From Hymenopus coronatus (Eukaryota; Arthropoda; Insecta; Mantodea; Hymenopodidae), in the NCBI GenBank assembly GCA_030762935.1, contig CM060883.1:51544001-51608000 (forward strand): DNA of 64,000 bases, in the 5' to 3' direction. Below the pieces are notes generated by a model. That model searched no databases. It was not told the origin of the DNA and saw nothing but the letters and a program-made list of their open reading frames with translations. Below are positions 34,128-45,900 of this stretch, one piece after another. How positions within the stretch are numbered: the first letter of the stretch is position 1; each line of letters starts with the position of its first letter. The translations under genes were made by a program, and so were the position numbers.

Positions 34128-35426
34128 CATTCTGTCAAGAAAGTACCGGGAATTGATCTTTTAAAAATCCTGTTTAAAAAGGGATTCAAAATTATTGCTG
34201 TCACTAAGTTGGTACAACTTTCCTCTATACCCACCCAGAGTTTGATCGTCATCTGTCATTTACAGTATGCCATTTTGTTAGTTCATCTCAAAGGTGATTT
34301 GCGATTTTACGATGGATACAAATATTGAACAAAGAAGCTGTCTCAAATCTTGCATCGCAAATGGTATTTTGTGTGCCGAATCGCTGAAAATGTTACAGAG
34401 GGCTTACAGTGAATCAGCTTTATCAAAAACACGTGCATATGAGTGGTACAGTGCATTCAAAAGTGGTCAAGATGTGGTGGAAGATTTGCCTCACTCTGGT
34501 CGGCCATCAACTGTTTCAACTGAACTGAACATCACTAAAGTGAAGAAAATGGTGTCTGAAAATCGTCATTTAAGGTCTGAGAGAGATTGCCGCTGAACTT
34601 TCTGTGTCTCACAAATTGATTCGTACCATTTTAAATGATTGTTTGGGCATGACACGCGTTGCAGCTCGGTTAATTCCGAAAGACTTGAATTTTCTACAAA
34701 AACTCAATCGTGTAAGGATTGCTGAAGACATGCTAGAACAAGCCAGTTCCAACCCCACATTCATGAAACGCATTGTAACTGGTGATGAGATGTGGGTTTA
34801 CGAGTTTGACACTCAAACCAGTCAACAAGCTCCCCTTCCAACTGAACTGAAACCTAAAAGGGCACGTCAAACTCGCTCAAAACTGAAGGTCATGCTGACA
34901 GTTTCTTTCGATTATCGCGGTGTCATGCACTCATAGTTCTTGCCAGAAGGTCAGATGGTAAATAAATACTATTATCTGAGCATTATGCGGCTTTTGAGAG
35001 AACAAATATGGTGAAAAGGGCCAGATTTGTGGAACGACAACTCATGGATTCTGCACCATGATACACACCAACTCACAAGGCTATTATTGTGAATGAATTT
35101 CTGGCCAAAAACTCAACAAATTTCATCGAACAAACCACCGTATTCACCTGATCTGGCTCCTGCTGATTTCTTTCTCTTTCCAAAACTGAAGTTACCACTT
35201 TGAGGCACCTGTTTTCAGTCGATAGAAGACATAAAGGAAAATTCGCAGCGACAATTTACATTGATTCCTAAAAGTGCCTACAAAAAATGTTTTGATCATT
35301 GGATTATTCGTTGGCATAAATGTATAATTTCAGAAGGGGCCTACTTTGAAGGCGATAAAATAAAATTGGATGAATAATTCATTTTTTGTGTTTTATTGGC
35401 AAATTCCTGGATCTTTCTTGACACAG
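34128..35426 (+). mobile_element. mariner transposon with matching terminal repeats
   Basis: The left end is CATTCTGTCAAGAAAGTACC and the right end, reverse complemented, is CTGTGTCAAGAAAGATCCAG. TA flanks both ends. At about 1.3 kb it is the full mariner length. It encodes the transposase pseudogene described separately. Confidence 0.88.
34294..35377 (+). pseudogene. mariner transposase pseudogene (single frameshift, several stops)
   Basis: The N-terminal frame (34294-34596) has an SKTRAYEWYSAFKSGQDVVE helix-turn-helix and a HSGRPSTV linker. A one-base frameshift near 34577 moves to the frame with LREIAAELSVSHKLIRTILN. Catalytic motifs follow: RIVTGDEMWVYEFD (first Asp), KVMLTVSFDYRGVMH, LHHDTH (second Asp in HHD) and YSPDLAPADFFLFPKLK (third Asp). 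The end is WHKCIISEGAYFEGDKI...LDE-stop. Stops occur at 34934, near 35010 and near 35200. One of the better-preserved transposases in the window, but not functional. Confidence 0.85.
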
Positions 35427-35430
35427 TAGT

Positions 35431-36690
35431 ATAAGAGCTTAGTCCAGAGGATTCACTTATTCTTATAAAGTCTCAAAGATACCAAAATATAAATATGAGC
35501 TCAAACTGCAGAAACTTTCATAGTATCTTTTTTAGTATACAGGTTTCATTTAAATTAAGTAAGGCAGGGTGGCATTTTCCTGCCCTACACTGTTATCTAA
35601 ATGCCATTTAATCCCACAATTTGATGTTCATGATGGTGTTGTGTAACTATGAGAGCATATGAGTTAAATCATACTTCTGTAAATAGTGTTGACATTCTTA
35701 TGATTTCTTCCAATTTTCTCAAGCCTCTCATTCCTGTTCTGGTTCGTCTTTTCTCCTTCATTTTTCTGGCTCAAGAAACCAAATGTTTTATGGTCTAGCT
35801 CTCCTCTTGTCCCTGAGAAATCCATTCACAAGTTTTGGTAGCCTTTCACCCTCATTTGGAGCAGGATAGTTATTAAGCTCTCAATAAAGCTGTTTGCACA
35901 TAAACTGTCAATAAAGGACACTCACATGATCCAATCTAACTCCACCATATGTTGTGCAATAATTCAATCATGGTCACAGGGCTGTCCTGTTTGAATGGGA
36001 ATGCAATTGTCATGGAAGTTAATTTGATTTTGGAAATGGTGAAGGGTATATGCCTTGGAGAGGTACTCCCTGCCCAATAACAAGTTAAGTACCTAGAAGT
36101 AGCAGGAAAATGAAATGAAATTTCCCATGTTGAGGGGTTATGATTGTATCAGTGATTAGAAAATAGTGGCATAACAAGATTAGCGCTATGAGCCCACTTG
36201 TCAGTAAGATGTTGCACTTCCTCTGATCTAGATGCATCCACAAATCACAGGGTTTCATATGATGGTATATAATTGCCTGAGGCCTACAATTATTATTGTA
36301 ATAGGCCCTCAATATCTTGGATGTATGCTCAGAAGCAGAGTTGACCTCTTAGTTGGTCACACACTTGTTCTATTAGGGATATCTGGGATTCTTGGTGGCC
36401 TCCATAGTACCTCAGCCCCATTTATTTCAGGAAGTAAATGAAGTGACTGGTGTCTGTCCCCAATATACATACACAACTTGCTAGGTGGGTGAGGCTCGCA
36501 CTACTCTGGCCAATGACCATGTGACTTTCTGTGACTGGGCTGGCAGGTTAATGGCAAGAGTGCTGTCTTGTTTCGTATTTTCTGCTCGGTCTGTCATCTG
36601 CTTGGAGTTGCTGTTTTGTGACTGGTGTACAAGCTGACTCAGTTGAAGTACAGTATATTGTAATTCCATGGGTACAATTTAATTTGGATG
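35431..36690. other. Intron-like stretch
   Basis: Nothing recognised with confidence. Confidence 0.3.
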
Positions 36691-36915
36691 GATTTTTTGA
36701 TCATGCTATTTGTCTGTGTGTTCTAAAACTGAGATGTCATTCAAAGTTGATTTTGTGAACATTCTCTATTCAGTGTTGGGCCACAACCAGCTTATCCAGT
36801 TGAAGGAGTCTGATGTTGCCTTGTGTTCCTATCACCTCTCTTCAATTGTGACCCTGTTTGTCCAACATACACCTTTCCACATTCTCATGGGAGACTCCTT
36901 GGACCTTGAGCAGAT
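36691..36915 (-). pseudogene. Penelope-like GIY-YIG endonuclease remnant
   Basis: The minus strand, in two frames, reads GKVYVGQTGSQLK and then LVVAQH-stop-IENVHKINF and DISVLEHTDK. The family pattern is KVYIGxTxRxxxxRxxEH ... KSAVAEHxxxxGHxIxFxxxxVLAxT. A frameshift and stops make it a relic. It adjoins the repeated GA-rich block to its right. Confidence 0.62.
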
Positions 36916-37225
36916 CCTTCAGCTATGCCATGTCGTTGCTCTGCAGTTGTGGTCTGTTTCACTCCTCTCTTTCTAAAAATATCCCTTGGCTATTCTTTGT
37001 GGCCTAAGGCCCCTATTCCCACGGCTTAGGGCCCTCAAACTATTGTCTATTGCATCAGTGACTTCACAAACACCTCAGCTACACAGAGTTCATTGGGGTT
37101 TGCTCTTCGCAGACCCCCTGCTATGCCCTATTGTTGCTCTGCAGCCGCGACCTTGGCTGCATCTGCTCCACTCCTCTCCTCTAAAAAACATCCCTCAGCT
37201 ATTCTTTGTGGCTTAGGGCCCCCAA
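36900..37225. repeat. Two diverged ~115-bp tandem units
   Basis: CAGATCCTTCAGCTATGCCA ... CTATTCTTTGTGGCCTAAGG (about 36905-37010) recurs about 200 bp later as CAGACCCCCTGCTATGCCCT ... CTATTCTTTGTGGCTTAGGG (about 37105-37215). CTCAGCT/TAGGGCCC motifs continue to about 37290. Confidence 0.65.
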
Positions 37226-37319
37226 TTCCTAGGCTATGTTTTGCAGCTTAGGACCCTGAACCCCTGAGGCCCACAGTCCCTCAGCTTAGATCCGTGTCTT
37301 TGTAATGTGTCCCCCACTC

Positions 37320-37829
37320 CCATATCATATGTTGGCTGCTGCATCTTCACTATTTCATATTGTGAATATTGACAACATGCTGAGATACAAGGATAGAAAA
37401 GGAAATGTTCCCATAATGCCTTGGTTGAGATGTAAGTTACATTTAAAAAAAAAGTGACACAGAAGTGACGAAAGCGAAACAGTAATGGATATAAATGGGT
37501 GTCTTCTTCATATTAGAGTAAATGTTGTTGAAAGAGTACATAAAATTATGGAAATATCAATTTAAAGGGTTGTGAATATTAAAGGAATAAAGAAAACATA
37601 AAATAGCTAGAATTTGACCAGTTAAAATATAAGGATCTTTAACAGGTTGATCTTAATATATCAATAAACTTAAGGCACAGACTTATATTCCTAGAAGTAA
37701 AGCAGATAATCAAATAACTTCACCAATAAAAGTACCAACACAAATTCTAATTATATCAGAAGATGTGTGGCAGCCCCTAAGATAGGAATTTATCCTCAAG
37801 AAGACTCCTCAATATTTTTTTCATTTCAG
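37320..37829. other. Intron-like stretch
   Basis: Nothing recognised before a strong polypyrimidine tract and CATTTCAG at 37829. Confidence 0.35.
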
Positions 37830-37849
37830 AGATTCAAGCCCTTCTGCCA
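37830..37849 (+). CDS. Possible 20-nt microexon of the host gene
   Basis: A strong acceptor (TTTTTTTCATTTCAG) opens a frame that, with one base carried in, reads EIQALLP and leaves through CCA|GTGTGA in phase 0. This is exactly the phase change needed between the exons at 31001-31085 and 38634-38807. The donor is weak and the unit very short, so this is speculative; the real linking exon could lie elsewhere between them. Confidence 0.18.
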
Positions 37850-38222
37850 GTGTGATAATACCTTCTTTGTCTCCAATATGAATACAATGTATGAAGGAAA
37901 ATCAATGCACGGAATATTCTGAGCCATCTCTTGGGAAAAATGGAAACTAACATTTTCTGTGTTGTGGTACAGTTCTTACACCCATTGATGGAGCAGTGAT
38001 CTCAACTTCAACAAAACTGAGGATTAGCCCTATCTACCCCAACTCTTTCAATTAATAAAGCTTTAGGGTATATAATACACATAACATACTGCAGTGTGAG
38101 TTCATTATCTGTTGAGAATCTTAACTCAACACATTTTGTTACACAATTCATCAGTTCATAGCCAATGTAAAGAAAATGAATGACAGTATTATGAAAAACA
38201 CAATAATCAGAGTATCCTGTTT

Positions 38223-38233
38223 TCCTACAGAAA
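38223..38233 (+). repeat. Target-site duplication of a SINE (left)
   Basis: TCCTACAGAAA, identical to 38504-38514. Confidence 0.88.
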
Positions 38234-38503
38234 GTCGCCCTCGTGGTGTAATGGTTACCATATACTCAAGATTGCGAGTTCAAACCCGGCAGAGGACGAT
38301 GGATTTTTTTGGGCATAAAAATCCTTAGCATGACTACCATCAGAAGGGTCCCGTTGCCTAGATTTAGGGTACATAAAAGAACCTCAAGCCTGATAGAGAG
38401 GCCTCTGAGCAAAATTAATCGGTCTTTTTCACCCAATAAAGAATGGGATGCTGAGAACCTCAGTAGTTAAAGAGCATCCATAAATAAAAGTTCATTTCAT
38501 TTC
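38234..38503 (+). repeat. tRNA-derived SINE (family B), copy 3, plus strand
   Basis: The A box lies in TGGTGTAATGGTTACC and the B box in GAGTTCAAACCC. The body contains CCTCAAGCCTGATAGAGAGG and TGGGATGCTGAGAACC and ends in CATCCATAAATAAAAG. A perfect 11-bp target duplication flanks it. It lies in the intron just before the exon at 38634. Confidence 0.92.
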
Positions 38504-38633
38504 TCCTACAGAAACTGTTTGAAAGAATATATAATTGTTAAATTTTCTTTAGGAATCATAAATCTTGTATCAAAGTGCACTTCCCAGCTGTAAGTGTATA
38601 GTCATTTAGGTGCATTATTTCATGTTCTTGCAG

Positions 38634-38807
38634 CAAAAAATGGATGTCACAGACTGGATCAGTTTTCAAGAAGATAAATCCATGTTTCCTGTAGAAGTGA
38701 GTGGGCCTGAAAGTCATGCTTTGCTGTGCGATGACCAAAAGCTTCATGTTCTCCTTGAAGCAGACTACATGCATGCCAACAGCATCAGGGATGTCAACTA
38801 CTGCCAA
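38634..38807 (+). CDS. Exon of the host gene
   Basis: The acceptor is CATGTTCTTGCAG and the donor is CCAA|GTAATT. The 174-bp frame is open throughout, phase 0 in and out, and reads QKMDVTDWISFQEDKSMFPV, ... ESHALLCDDQKLHVLLEADY and then MHANSIRDVNYCQ. The two alternative phases hit stops. Composition is balanced and unlike the AT-rich surroundings. I do not recognise the domain. The strand content (VEV, ALL, HVLLEA) could be part of a beta-rich fold, but that is a guess. Confidence 0.68.
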
Positions 38808-39260
38808 GTAATTCTTCCAACTAATTGGTGTGTGTAGGCGCTTAATTTATATGTTTTAACCTGCTTGCTGATTTGACTTAATTTAAAATTATTTTTCCAA
38901 TATCTGTATGCATTACATGGAGGGGTTGTTTATCACTTTGAAATGTAGAAATACAAATTAAATTATAATTTAGCTACAATGCTTTAATTTAAGTTAAAGT
39001 AATATTGCTCACTGTAGAAGTACAACATAGTGAATGCAGGGTTGGCACATTTGATAAAACCTTATAAGAGACGTTGACAAATTCTGTTTGAGCGTTATAC
39101 AATCACATTACAACAAAAATAAAACAAGGATTTATTGTGCAAGTACGCACTAGAAAAAAGGGAAAGTAAACAACACAGAGATGCTTGTTTTTCAGCTAGT
39201 ATTAAAACTACCAAAATACACTTTATGGAAAATAAATTTACACCGCCTCCTTACCCCTTT
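38808..39260. other. Intron stretch
   Basis: Nothing recognised up to the piggyBac end. Confidence 0.4.
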
Positions 39261-40411
39261 TTAACCCATTAGCACCCATCATCCTCAATGGGATTTTTGC
39301 ATGGTAAAGTAAAGTTTCCTTCAACAATGGATACAGTTGTTATCTCTCTGCTACAGTTATTCACCTCAAAACTTGTTTAGATTGGAGTGTTTTGAAGAGC
39401 CTGTTGGTTATTTCCATTTTTTATTAGTGTGGCTGTGGCTAAGGTAAGACCAGTACCATTTTCTGGTTACTGCATAGTGTAATACTGTAGCAGTGTTTGG
39501 TACTAGTGATGTCCAAAATACTTAATTGTATTTTGTGTTCCAGTGCATGAAAATTTGCTGTCCTCCTTTGAGGACACTGGCCACTTCTGTGGTACATTTT
39601 ATATTTCTTGTTCTTTTCTGATTTCTTTGCCATGGCTAGTCTCATTTTTAAAACTGTTGAATAGGCAATAGAATATCTATTTTCTGAAGAAATAGAAGCA
39701 GATATAGCTCTGTTCCAGATGTCAATGAGCAGATAGATGAGGAAAATATCAAAGATGATTTGATAGGAAATATCCATGTACAAGATATTGCAGGTACTAC
39801 TGAAGTTTTACAGCAAAGAGACAATGTAGACATTGACACTCCTCATGTTTCTTCTTAATGAGCTTGTGTAAGTGCTACTGAAATATTACACAAAAGATAC
39901 ATGTAAACATTGACACGCTTTAGATTTCTTCTAAAAGAGCCTGTAAAGAGGAAGTTACATGCTATGATGAGGTTCTGAAATTTTCATTTCCTGGCTTAGG
40001 AAAGAAAACTGCTTGTCTGTAGAATGAATTTAAAGAAAATTTACATGGTCTCACTCCCATACAAACTTTTGAAGAACTCTTTTCAGAAGAAGTTGTAAGC
40101 ATGATTATAGAGGAAATTGAAAGATACGTTAGGGAGTGTAAAATTAAAATACATTGTTCAGTTATACCTAATGAAATTTGTGTATTTATTGGATTCTTGA
40201 TCTTTTATGGATATTGTAAATTATCCAGTGAAATAGACTATTAGTCTGAGGATGATGATCTTGGTGTACAAATTGTGAAAGATGTAATGAGCCATAACAG
40301 GTATCTTGAATTGAAATTGGTATTACATTTCAATGACAATAAAAAAGGCCTTGGAAACAAAAGTGACCAATGTTTCAAAATAAAAATGTTAACAGACGAT
40401 CTCGTAAAATA

Positions 40412-41109
40412 TTAAAAATCTGATGTGTTCCTTTCACATGACTTTCTCTATATCTCTGTAAATTATTATTGTTAATAAGCTTATCTTTTATTTATTTCAT
40501 GCTAATAGAGAAAAATTAGCAGAAATAGTCTTATTTCTTGCTTTATTGTAAGTAGAAGCGAAATAGGGGAGTACCATAGGTTAAAGTGAAGGCCAAAAGC
40601 TGGTTGCTATGTAACTGATGCTCATTTGTTTGTATTAACAGGAGTTGACAAATTCCTGTATGAGAAAAGTATAAGTTTTTCAAATATGAAACCAAGAAAA
40701 AGGAATATCTCAAAAACGATCAACTCCACGAAAAAAATGTATATAACATAATTGTGTGTTTTAATGTGCTCTACATTTTTTGTGGGTTAAGTTTTTGTCC
40801 ATCTCTTACGGTTTAGTAGTTATGAAAAATTCATCCAGAATAAAGTAGTCTTCAGAGGCTATTCCCAGAAAATTCAAAATATACATTTTATTTGTCAGGT
40901 AAATAACTTTAATATACAATATTTTAATCAAAATCGTTAGAGCCATTTTTTAGAAAATAAAAATTTTCGAAAAAAGTTCCATGTAAAGGGTAGTTTGGGG
41001 CGGGGGGATTTTTCTCAAAATCTTCGTGTCGCATCCCTGGAAGATACTAAACTTAAATACCAAGTTTGGTATTTTACCGACTTTTTGTTTTTGAGTTATC
41101 GTGTTCACC

Positions 41110-41172
<63 letters not shown>

Positions 41173-41313
41173 CTTTTTCTGAAAATACTTTTTTTGGATA
41201 CAGTGGACCCTAAAACATATATTTCCGGTGAAATCTCGGTATCAAATTTTTCGGTGGAGTGCAATACATTCTCTATACACTATGTACATAGTGAGTATAG
41301 AGAAAGTAAAAAG
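40412..41313 (-). repeat. Hairpin-ended repeat copy R8 (full length), inside the piggyBac
   Basis: Reverse orientation, complete. The tail end is AAAAATCTGATGTGTTCC. The body follows, then a (CA)n tract of about 60 bp (41110-41169), the GGTGAAATCTCGGTATC block and the palindrome at about 41270-41303, ending in GAAAGTAAAAA. The piggyBac frame is interrupted on both sides, which dates the insertion after the piggyBac. Confidence 0.92.
41110..41169. repeat. (CA)n microsatellite in R8
   Basis: About 30 CA units at the position where all family copies carry a TG/CA tract of variable length. Confidence 0.95.
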
Positions 41314-42573
41314 ATGGGGAGTCTTTCAGGAAAATCTATCACTTGACAAAATGTTTATGGGCAGTGATTTATCAGACTCAAGCCCATATATTTTGGATAT
41401 AAACTAAGGGCCTTATGTGTTACTGGTGGCTACTATTAAAACTTCTTACTATATTATGGGAAGGACCAGAAGGATGACTATGAGGTTCTACCACTGGGTT
41501 GCAAAGTAGTTTTGAAATTCTTGTCCAGTGTTGAGCCGAACAGTTACAAAGCATTTTTTGACAATTACTTTACTAGTCATAACTAGCTTGTCCAACTAAA
41601 GGAACTAGGATCCTGTGCAAGTGGAACCATAAGAGAAAACAGAACAAGGAAGTGTACCCTATTACTATATAATAAGAAAAGAATTATGAGTTTGAATTTA
41701 TTGCAAAGCAGGAAATATTGGTCACAAAATGGAATGATAAGTGCGATGTGCTAGTAACTAATTTTGACATGCTCTCTACTGTTAAAGTCCAATGTTGGAA
41801 TTCATCCCAGAAAGAAAAGATCAGTGTTCCTATAACTACATGCAGTGAACACATAATTATTTCTTGGGAGGCATCATTCTTCATGATTGACTATTAGAGT
41901 GCAGTGTACGGTAAAAAGTGGTGCTGGTGCCATTTTACCAGAATGATAGATATGACTGTGGTAAGTGCATACCTGGCTTTCAAGAGATGCAATGAAGGAA
42001 CTTCTCTTGCAGTGAAAGAATTCAGAAGACAGATTACCCAAACATACCTGAAGAGAGGTCTTAAAATGAGGACAACTAAGAGGAGGTCAACAAAACTTGT
42101 CTCATCTGCCAGGACAAATGTACCAGACATAAGATATGATCAGAAACTTCACATCATCCAGAAGTGTGAAAAGCAAAGATGATGCCAGTTTGAGAATTAT
42201 AAAGGAAAGTCTAAAACATATTGTGAGCATTGTAATCTGATACCCTGTATATTGAATGCTTTCCTAAATATCATATGAGACCTTGACTAAATTGTGGTTT
42301 TGGGAAATTTTTGAGTTAAAAACTTTGTAAATGTTGTTATGAGTTTATTACTACAAATTCCCTTATCCCTTGTCATTTTTCGAATAAGCAGTGCTATAAT
42401 AAAACAACTGCCAAGCACCCAGATTCTTCGAAAGAGGACAGTATAAAATGCTACATTTAAGCCCCAAGAGAACAGAATTTCCTTTTATTTCCATAATTTG
42501 GGTTGCCAGTATACAGTTTATTAGAAATTAAGAATATATGTTAATTAAAAATGAATGGGCTTTAATGGTTTAA

Positions 42574-44110
42574 GTCGATCTTCTGTTTTCTTTGCTGCAA
42601 CTAACATGAATTATACCTACAAATTCACTAACTGTTCACATTCTTCTTGGACATTAACTGTTTTTATGTAATTTGTGATATCACTATAATATAACATAAA
42701 TGGGCACTTAGCCACTATCCACATTTTTGTTTTAAAATGTTCTGTCTTAAAGATAGCTGCATTAGATGGGCACCTTTACAAGATTAATGTAATGTTCAAA
42801 TCTTCCTCAATCTTCTGTTTGGTCTTATTGCTTGTCATTAATGAAATCAAGGCAAGATCTTGTCAAAATCCACTGTAGGACTTCCGAAACTAATTGCCAT
42901 GCAATTGTAATACTGCTGTAATAAAACTTGTTAACTTCCACATCTTGCTTTTAAAAAAAAATGTATTGCAGTAGTGCAGCGATTATTAGGTTATTACATT
43001 AACAAATTAAACACTATATCTCGCAAAATGCTGGGAAGTGCATTTTTCTAATCTTGGTTAATTGAATGTTCTATCAATCATAAAGTGAAAAAACAAGACA
43101 CTAGCTACTTGAGATAAACCATTACATGAGAAGAATTAGAAAATCATTGTTTGCATTGTTCACTCAATATATCCTTTTGAACATTGGTTTACTTAGACAT
43201 TTGTTTGAAATTTCGCATTGTAGACAAACCAACAGTTGAAAGTAAGTGCTACAGTTTGGAAGAGGAACCTTTATTTTTTGGGGGGTGGGAGAATAAAAAA
43301 CATTGATAGGATTGCCACTCACTCTTCAAACAGCAACATCTATTGTTATCTTGTACCCATTTTGTAATTTTGCATATCAGCATTAAAATTATATCCATCA
43401 CTTGTGTGTACTTAAATCTTCATTAAACAGGGTGTTTAGCAAATTTTTGATTTGCTAGCGGGGCAAAACTTTCCACTTTGCTTTTGCCCCCATGACATTT
43501 CTGGCTCTCAAAAACAGGTGTATGGTTAGGCGAGGTGAAAAAAAAAAGCCCAAATTGTCTAGAAGTATACCGAAATACAGCTCTTTCAAAATATATTTCT
43601 TTCAATCCCATATTGTTAACAAATTAACAGCGCTACAGGATTGATTATATCGGAATCATTGGCGGGATCAACGCACTCTGTTTATGACTGGTGAGGGCCA
43701 CTGCTCCTGCCTGTCTATGCTTTGTCTTTTCTAAATGAAAAAGAGTTTGGTGCACCTGGTACCTGCATCTACTGGTAAATGTGGAGTGAACTTCAGTCTT
43801 CACTTACTACAGATGTGCTCCCTACTAATAATATGTTTAATCTTAAATTTACATTGCCGTCAAAGAAATTTTCAGCAGCAAATCCCACCACCAATTTGTT
43901 AGTCTTTTTCCATAACTTTGTTCCATTTACAGGGACATTTTCAAAGTGTTCCTACAACTGGTTTCAAAATATTGTGACTACAAGTTGAATGTATGGGTCT
44001 GTGTCTAGCCAGCTGGTAATCGCAGCACCATGTGAGCGACTAGCTTGTGATTGTTGTGGCTTATTCTTGCTGGTGGTTTCTTTTTCGTGTTGAACCCATA
44101 TTTGTACCTG
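42574..44110. other. Intron-like stretch
   Basis: No recognised gene or repeat. A possible LTR for the Gypsy relic downstream was sought here and not found. Confidence 0.3.
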
Positions 44111-44379
44111 TATGAGTGAGCATGTGTGCATTTGGCAAGTGCTTTACATCAAAGCTCCGATTGTCACACCACCTGCAGTGGTTTGCACAAGTAATAAAAC
44201 CTCTCATTATGGAAGTTTCATGTCATGTGATGGACAGTTATATAAGTGGAGAAGTGAAGCCCAGAAAGTCTGGGAGCTTAGAGCATGTAGTATAGAGAGG
44301 GAGAGTGAGAGTGAGAGAGGAACAAAACAATCAAATGAGCATCGTAATGAAGAGGGAAAACAAATTTTGTTAGCTAGTG

Positions 44380-45370
44380 TCAGGAGTGGGATTTAATGCT
44401 AAGATGGAGGAGATGATGGAAATTATATTTGTAATAATGTCCATGAAAACAGAAGTTAAATCCAGCATGGAAACAGCAGTGGAGAAGATAGAGGAAAAAA
44501 TCGGATCCGGCATGGCGAAGATGGATGAGAAACTGAAATTAGAAATGGAGAAGATTGAAGAGGAAATTTGAGAAGATGGAGGACATAATAGAATCCAACA
44601 TGGACAAGATAAGAAAAAATGAAGACTTCAATTGTGCAATGGGGAAGATGAAGATGGAACTATCTACCAAAATCAATGAACTGACCAACATGCAAAAGCT
44701 GGGTAGAAGGAAGAAAGACCATGACCATTGTATTAATGCCTGGAGGACTAAAGGGAATAACTTCCCTGGAGGGAAGAGTCGATGGCAGCATCAAAGAACT
44801 GTACATCTTGATAGAAAATATGCTCGGCGAAAGTCTTAAGAAAATGAAGGTCGAGGCTCCAGGTCCCCATATGTCAAGCCACCCAAGTACGACAAGATGT
44901 CAACTTTCAAAGTCTTCTGCTGACAATTTCTCACCGTTGCCTCCCACAACCAATGGTCTGCAGAGGAGGAAGCTGCACTGCTGATAACTAGCCTCCAGGG
45001 ACAGGTGGCAGAAGTACTAAATGCGATTCAGATGTATGTGGTATCTGGGGTAATCTGAGAGGCCCTCGAGAACTGATTTGGGAACCATTGCTTGGCTGCA
45101 GCCTACTTTAGTCAGCTTAAATTGTGGCTGCAACAGCCAAGGGAGACAATGCAGGAGTTCGCCCTGACAATAAAATAGCTGGTGAACAAAGCTATGATGA
45201 AACTGCATTGTAGTTACGTGTCCCAGGAAGCTACCTATTTGTTCATCGATGTGGTTCATGACACCAAGATACAACAGCATCTGATGCTCAGCACCTTTAA
45301 GATAATCCTTGAGGCCTTAACAGCACCACTGAGCATGGAGGCAGCAAAGATAACAACTGTGCCCACCTGA
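44380..45370 (+). pseudogene. Gypsy-like retrotransposon gag pseudogene
   Basis: The N-terminal part has Glu/Lys-rich heptads (MKTEVKSSMETAVEKIEEKI; coiled-coil-like). After frame changes a gag core follows from about 44876: VKPPKYDKMSTFKVF, FLTVASHNQWSAEEEAALLI, TSLQGQVAEVLNAI, FGNHCLAAAYFSQLKLWLQQ, PRETMQEFALTI and LVNKAMMKLHC. The family pattern is PxYDGxxSWxxFxxQF...LxGxAxxVL...LxxRFG...F...L..R.Q..GESLQEFA. In-frame stops (after KVFC, VSGVI, ALEN and TIK) kill it. Described as a relic only. Confidence 0.75.
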
Positions 45371-45900
45371 AGACGAGTATTCACTGTGACCGTGGCAACC
45401 CAGAGGTTCAAGTGGTGTGATAGGGTGTGGTGAAGTAGTGAGGGATCCTGCATGCCAAGCTAACGAGCCGGGGAAAATTATTAAGGACTGGCATGGCGAG
45501 GGACACATCAGGGCCATCTTCACCACCCCCTCGAGTGATGCTACTTGCCATGGGCAGATGAGTGCATGACAGCTGGAGGCAAGTGAAGCTGTGCCAGATA
45601 GTAGTATAGGTGTAGCCTTGATCATAATTGGATCTCACATGGTAAAGGGCTTACTGACACAAACATCCAGTAAGTGCCATCAACTAATGACAGCATCAGG
45701 CAACATCTTGCCTTTGGAAGAGGAGGCCCTGTTGGAGTAGACACTGGGAAGGTGCACTATGAGCCTATTTTGAAAATGCAAAACAGTGATGATATAATCA
45801 ACGCTTTTGCAATCATACTGTTCACTCTTGACCATCATTAAGATTTATGGTGATATTATGGTGTGATTGCAACTAATTGTCCTGCAGCTTATGATCACTG
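45371..45900 (+). pseudogene. Gypsy-like protease-region remnant
   Basis: The frame gives IKDWHGEGHIRAIFTTPSS and, later, HMVKGLLTQTSSKCHQLMTA and SGNILPLEEEALLE. The last parts fit the region around and after a retropepsin active site (family: VDTGA...TVxGxxxPLxGxxxV), but the active-site DTGA itself is not readable. The order after gag is as expected. Confidence 0.4.

Larger units (their letters stand above)
39700..42285 (+). pseudogene. piggyBac transposase pseudogene
   Basis: The first part (39950-40410) reads TFEELFSEEVVSMIIEEIER, IPNEICVFIGFLIFYGYCKL, a stop where the family has Trp, then SEDDDLGVQIVKDVMSHNRY and LVLHFNDNKKG. After the inserted repeat it resumes with LPLGCKVVLKFLSSVEPNSY, FFDNYFTSHN, LKELGSCASGTIRENRTRKC, then MIDMTVVSAYLAFKRCNEGT and LAVKEFRRQITQTYLKRG. 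A cysteine-rich end (about 42210) resembles the piggyBac C-terminal zinc ribbon (CEHCNLIPC). Stops and frameshifts are scattered throughout, so it is dead. The acidic N-terminus (39700-39950) is weakly preserved. Confidence 0.85.
39261..42573 (+). mobile_element. piggyBac element with TTAA ends, split by a hairpin-ended repeat
   Basis: The left end is TTAACCCATTAGCACCCATC. The right end, reverse complemented from 42573, is TTAAACCATTAAAGCCCATT. These are matching terminal inverted repeats beside the TTAA target that piggyBac duplicates. Without the inserted 0.9-kb repeat the element is about 2.4 kb, the usual piggyBac size. Confidence 0.88.

Noticed and set aside
38234..38310. Functional tRNA gene (GGTGTAATGGTTACC / GTTCAAACCC)
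   Set aside because: No closing acceptor stem, it continues into a shared SINE body, and target duplications prove retroposition.
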